Source: Verticillium longisporum
Taxonomy: Eukaryota > Ascomycota > Sordariomycetes > Glomerellales > Plectosphaerellaceae
Direction of reading: 5' to 3'
Length of the DNA: 64,000 nucleotides
Assembly (NCBI GenBank): GCA_019188255.1
Contig: JAETXT010000006.1
Span: 992,001 to 1,056,000 of the forward strand
Shown here: one piece after another, positions 59,601 to 64,000 of the stretch
How the letters are laid out: each line of letters begins with the position of its first letter
Position numbering within the stretch: the stretch's first letter is position 1
Position numbers and translations under genes: made by a program
The notes under the pieces: generated by a model
What the model was told of the DNA's origin: nothing
Database searches by the model: none
The model's input: the letters and a program-made list of their open reading frames with translations, nothing else

Positions 59601-62600
59601 GGCCTTTTATTTCTCTTATAAGCTAGTATTTAAAGATCTTAATACTAGGAAATATAGATCTCCTAATTAATATAATTACTCTAGCTACTAGGAGTAAGTC
59701 GATTTCCTCCTAGTCGGATTATTTAAATAGCTTCCTAGGGGTCGTTATTCTACCTTTATTATATAGTTTAATAGCTAGGTTATAACCCTATTATTCCCTT
59801 TTAATAATAAATTAGTATTTAATCTATGAAGTCCTAGTTATACTATTCTTACGATCTATAAAAGCTACTTATAATAGATTCGTAGTATTTATTAACTTCC
59901 TAGGTCTCCTATATTAGCGTAATAGAATCGGCTCTAAGTACTTAAATAGCTCTAAGGTCTTTAGAGTTCGAATTACTATTATCTCCTTAATCTATTAATC
60001 TAGTAATCTATTATATAGCTTAATATATATTCCTCTAAACTCTATTAGGCTATTAACTATTTCGATTATAACTACTATATTAGAAACTAATATAACTTTA
60101 TAGGGACTAGTCTATTTCTCCCGCTCTCGGAATATAAGAATATTACTTCCTAGCTCTAGCGATCTCGGTAATAACTATTTAATATCTAGTCTATTATAGG
60201 TATTAAGAGTATTATTAACCTTCCGCTTAGCGACTATTCGCTAAAGCTCTATTATTACCTTATTAACCGCTTTAGCGCGCTATACCTAGATTATAGTAGG
60301 CGCTAAGTTAGTAGTAATCCTAGGTATCGCCCTGAATACGAGTAATATAAGTATTAATCTATTAGGCCTAGTAGTATCGTTTACCGCCTTTAAAGCTCCC
60401 TAAAGTAGCGATTCTAGGCTTATATTACGAGATACTACTTTTAAGATCTTATATACTCTATATATTAGCTTATAATAGCCCTTAACTTTACCGATTAACT
60501 AATAGGCCTCTATAGGGATCTAATAGTAGGTTATACCTAGGAGGCGTACCTCTATTCTAAACTCTATAGAAGTAAAGTTCATTCTAGTCTTAATAGTTAC
60601 GACGTCTAGAGGCCTAAGGTATATATTTAATTAGTACCTCTTAAGAGCTTCCTATATTATATAAGCTATAAAATTAGGAATAAAAGTTATAGACTAGAAT
60701 CCTATACTTATATCGATTATATAAAGAATAGGCTTTCTATTTAAATATATAATATCGATTAAAATCTTATAATTAAAGTTAATATCTAACCTTAGAATAA
60801 ACTTAAAGTATTATAGAGACTTCCCTTTAATCTAATAATAGTAATAGAAATAGTTTATTAGCTCTAGAATATCCCGATTTATACTATAGTCTACTCTCTA
60901 GAATAGGTTCTATAGCTTATCTATAGATAAGTAATTAAATTACTTATAAATATATCGGAGCTCTACTTCTATTAGAAATACTATTTTATTGCTCTCTATC
61001 CCTATTATATATATAATCCTAGAGCTAATATAGGTCTTCGTATCTAGGAAGAACTATAAGTAGCTCTATTTACGAAAAATAGGTATATACTCCTAGATCT
61101 CCTTAATACGCTTTACTAGCTTATTATATATATTATCTAAATAGATTCCGAGATTATCTATATCCTTAATATAAAGTAGGAATAGAGTATTTATTAGGAC
61201 GATATAGAATATAATTCTCCTAATTAGTATTAGAATAGTAATCTCCTTTATTATAGAAATAGGATTTCCTATTCTAAATCTTATTCTAGCCCCTATTCCC
61301 TATTTATTAATTATTAAGCTTAGTATTAGAACTAATAGGGCCTTTATTTATAAAGCTCCTATTATAGAAACTAATACTATACTTATATTAGGGATAATAC
61401 TATATTATATAGAAATACTATTAATCTAATATTAAATAAAGAGCTATTTTATTAGAGCTATTATTTTAGTTTTCGGATTACTCCCCCTAATTCTATATTA
61501 GAACGACTTATTTACTAGGAAGTATATAATATAAGTATTTATTAATTCGCTCTTAAGATTAGATTTAAAGGTATTATCTATTCCTAGCTTATCGGAAGTA
61601 GGATTATCTAATTCCGAGCTCTTAATAGGTTCTATTACTATTAAAAACTAATAATATCCCTTCCGCTAATCCCTATATACTTCCTATATATATTTCTAGT
61701 ATTCTTTCGAATATTATTACTCCTCGGGAGAGTGCTTTATCGATTTATAGTCTAGTTTAGAGTATATCTAGTATTTATGAATTCTAGATAGCTAACGATT
61801 ATTAATTCTATATACTAACTATTCTCTACGATCTCCCCTTCTATTAGCCTAGTAATATCTACTCCTATAATATCTATTAATATAGAAGTATTTAAGCATT
61901 TTAGTATTCTCCTCTACCTTTAGTATACTCTTAAGCTATATAGATAGTATATTAAAAGATCGCTTTAGCTTTATTAATATAATCTTTAGCTCTAGGATAC
62001 CTTAAACTACTCTTAGAGTATTCTTATAGAGATAAATCTCTTCCTTAAATATAGGGCTAAGTATTCTTTAATATTACTATAGCCTATCTAGAAGGATCTA
62101 GAGAACTTCTATTTATAGCTTTCCTATATTATTAGCTTCTATTATTATAGAGTAGAATATTATCGAGCTCTAGTCTATATAATATTATATTCTATTAATC
62201 TCTAAATCGAACTATTATTTAATTGCTAAGTATATTTAATAGAGTCTTATACTCCGGTTTATATATTCTAGGAAGAAAGTTTATATATACTTTAAAAGTA
62301 TATTTAGGAAGAGTATATAGAGCTATATATAATAGATTTATAGTAATTCGTAAACGTCTATAAAGATATATATTTTATTATTAAAGATATTATATATCTC
62401 CTTAGAGTAATTACTCTTCTTATTCTAGAATAATGCGAATTATTTAATTATAGCTCTATTAATCGGTAAATTAACTAATTCGTATAGTAGTAGAATATAG
62501 TACTAAGCTAGTAGGTTCTAAGTAATATTTAGGGGTAAGGTTTTATTTCTTTATAATTAAAGTATAATCTCTTATTAATTAGATTACCTATTCCATTAAT

Positions 62601-63561
62601 TAAATAACTCTAGAATTAGGGGCTATTAGGGATCTATCCTCCCTATTTATAGTTTTCGGATTTAGGATAGCTAAGCATTCCCTATAGATTACTATTTATT
62701 ATCCCCTTAATTTTATTATTCTTCTATTCTTTAGAGTACTAAATCCTAGTTAATAGTAATCGATTCTATTATATTAAGTATCTCTTCCTATAAAAGTATT
62801 AAGATTAATTTCTTTAATATTTTAGCATTTACTACTCCTAGAAGAGGGATCCTATACTCTAATAGATATACCTTTAGTATTCGAGTAATCATTATATTAT
62901 AGGAGTTAAAGTCCTCTTTAGTCTAGCCCTAGAAGTCTTCGATAAACGCTTCTAGGAAGTAAACTCCTTTTATAATCCTATATATACTTATTACTTTAAA
63001 GATCTAGGCGCTCTTAAGATCTATAGATACTAAATCTAGTAATCTAGGGAATTATAATTCTATTCTATTAACGATAAAGTTAATATCGAGACCTTTCTTA
63101 ATCTTCTATATTAAGCGTAATATATTAAGTTCTTCTAAAATACTTTCGAACTCCTATTATATCTTTTTAATGCTCTCTAGCTCTATTATAGAGCTATTAT
63201 TATAATCCGAGGAGCTTATTATTATTAATTTTATTAAAGCTCTATTATAGCTAGTTAACTATTCCGTAGAGCTTCGTCTATCGGGTTAGTAGCTAGTAAT
63301 ATAGCCTAAGTAGTAATCTTAAGCGTAGGAGTCCTAAGATACTCGAAGTAGATAATACTCCTATAGATTATATAATAGAGGGTTTCTCTACTATTAAGCT
63401 CTTATAAGAGTCCTAAATTACTTAAAGTAAACGGTGCTCTTACGATTACTTATAAAGCGTAATCGATAAGCTTATATATAGTAAATTTACTATTTATAGG
63501 ATCGATCCTAACTTCTCTAGCTCTAGCTATTCTATATTATATTAAACGTAATACTAATTAG

Positions 63562-63850
63562 TATTAAGAGGGCTTTATTGCTTATATAAACCTTAATTTA
63601 TTACTTTAGCTATACCTAAGAGCTCTAAATAGGTAGAATAGGTAATATAAGACTTATAATAATTATTAATTCTATTTCTCTAAATTACTACTATTTATAT
63701 AAATTAGATATACCTATCTAATTTATCGATTATATAAGCTATAAATTATATACTCCTAAGAGCTATAAATCCTAGCCCTAGTAATTACTATATTAGTAAA
63801 TCCTATATAGTAATTACTGACCTAAGTAATCCCCTAATATTAGTTTAATA
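63562..63850 (-). repeat. 5' LTR of copy 3 (289 bp)
   Basis: Inverted match to the other LTRs, with element-internal sequence on its left and resumed copy 2 sequence on its right. Confidence 0.8.
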
Positions 63851-64000
63851 TCTACCCTTAATTAATGAATTAGCGATTTAGAGACTTTAAGAGCTTATAT
63901 ATAGCTATTATAAGAGTGCTATTTAATTAGCTATTTATTTCCTTTATTAAAGGGCTTAAAGGCCAATTCCTATTATTTAATTATAATTTAATTTATTTCC

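Larger units (their letters stand above)
56315..63850 (-). mobile_element. LTR retrotransposon copy 3, complete in length, inverted, nested in copy 2
   Basis: A 7,536-bp element with LTRs at both ends, in the opposite orientation to copies 1 and 2. Its flanks are ACTAC on the left and TCTAC on the right; copy 1 has a single TCTAC at the equivalent place (near 49,323), so a 5-bp target duplication with one later change is visible. RIP-degraded with no open frame, but it appears to have the best-preserved internal sequence: minus-strand reading near 61,300-60,150 resembles an integrase. Confidence 0.82.
38221..64000. other. AT-rich, RIP-degraded repeat block
   Basis: Apart from the element at 44689-46548, this block is very AT-rich, dominated by TA steps, and has no open frame of 60 codons from about 38,200 to 44,700 or from 46,560 to 64,000. 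TAA and TAG occur in every frame. Related copies inside the block differ mainly by C/T and G/A changes. This is the expected result of RIP, the premeiotic C-to-T mutation (mainly at CpA) of duplicated DNA in ascomycetes. Such blocks are usually heterochromatin. Confidence 0.92.
50064..64000 (+). mobile_element. LTR retrotransposon copy 2, RIP-degraded, interrupted by copy 3
   Basis: Internal sequence parallel to copy 1 runs from 50064 to 56314, is interrupted by the inverted copy 3, and resumes at 63851 to beyond the window. About 175 bp is missing between the LTR and the first internal base. No open frame survives. The integrase-like region is near 52,500-53,650. The Fot1/pogo insertion of copy 1 is absent here. 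Confidence 0.75.

Noticed and set aside
1..64000. tRNA or rRNA genes, CRISPR arrays, telomere repeats
   Set aside because: Looked for B-box-like motifs, regularly spaced repeats and TTAGGG runs by eye and found none convincing. A covariance-model tRNA scan was not possible here.

Overview
The window is nuclear DNA of a filamentous ascomycete, most likely a Sordariomycete. The signs are short GT-AG introns of about 50-130 bp, a fungus-specific elongation factor eEF3, a CFEM protein, a DUF3433 membrane protein, a fungal cellulose-binding module (CBM1), a family 3 beta-glucosidase, and a large AT-rich block with the mutation pattern of repeat-induced point mutation (RIP).

Layout, 1-38,220 (ordinary GC content). 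From left to right: an unidentified multi-exon gene running off the left edge (1-1503, minus); eEF3 (4386-7733, minus); a decayed unidentified gene (10852-12451, plus); a histidine phosphatase (13127-14461, plus); a macro-domain protein (15391-16172, minus) divergent from cytosolic glutaminyl-tRNA synthetase (16807-19021, plus); a DUF3433 membrane protein (21805-25949, plus); a GPI-type CFEM protein (26241-26987, minus) sharing its upstream region with a small putative mitochondrial protein (27977-28312, plus); a small cupin (28364-28816, minus); a secreted CBM1 protein (29648-30412, minus); a secreted GH3 beta-glucosidase (32297-34795, plus); a single-pass membrane protein (35064-35549, minus); and a Kex2-type small cysteine-rich peptide (37301-37486, minus). 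The CBM1 protein and the GH3 enzyme fit plant cell wall breakdown. Three exact SreA/Fep1-type GATA sites upstream of the CFEM gene fit iron-regulated haem or iron uptake.

Layout, 38,221-64,000 (AT-rich, RIP-degraded). This is a nest of transposons: a RIP-killed Fot1/pogo-type transposase relic (minus), then at least three degraded copies of one LTR retrotransposon of about 7.5 kb (probably Ty1/copia type). The third copy is inserted in inverted orientation inside the second, with a 5-bp target duplication. Copy 1 carries a GC-normal, nearly intact 1,860-bp Fot1/pogo element with 50-bp terminal inverted repeats and TA target duplications. That element evidently arrived after the RIP.

Sequence quality. 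Five reading frames that should be intact are each broken by missing single bases (eEF3 twice, DUF3433, GH3, Fot1 transposase), mostly explained by one C too few in a C run. Glutaminyl-tRNA synthetase has one in-frame TAA. Two of these genes are essential in fungi, so base-calling or assembly errors are the simplest explanation. The affected genes are annotated across the lesions.
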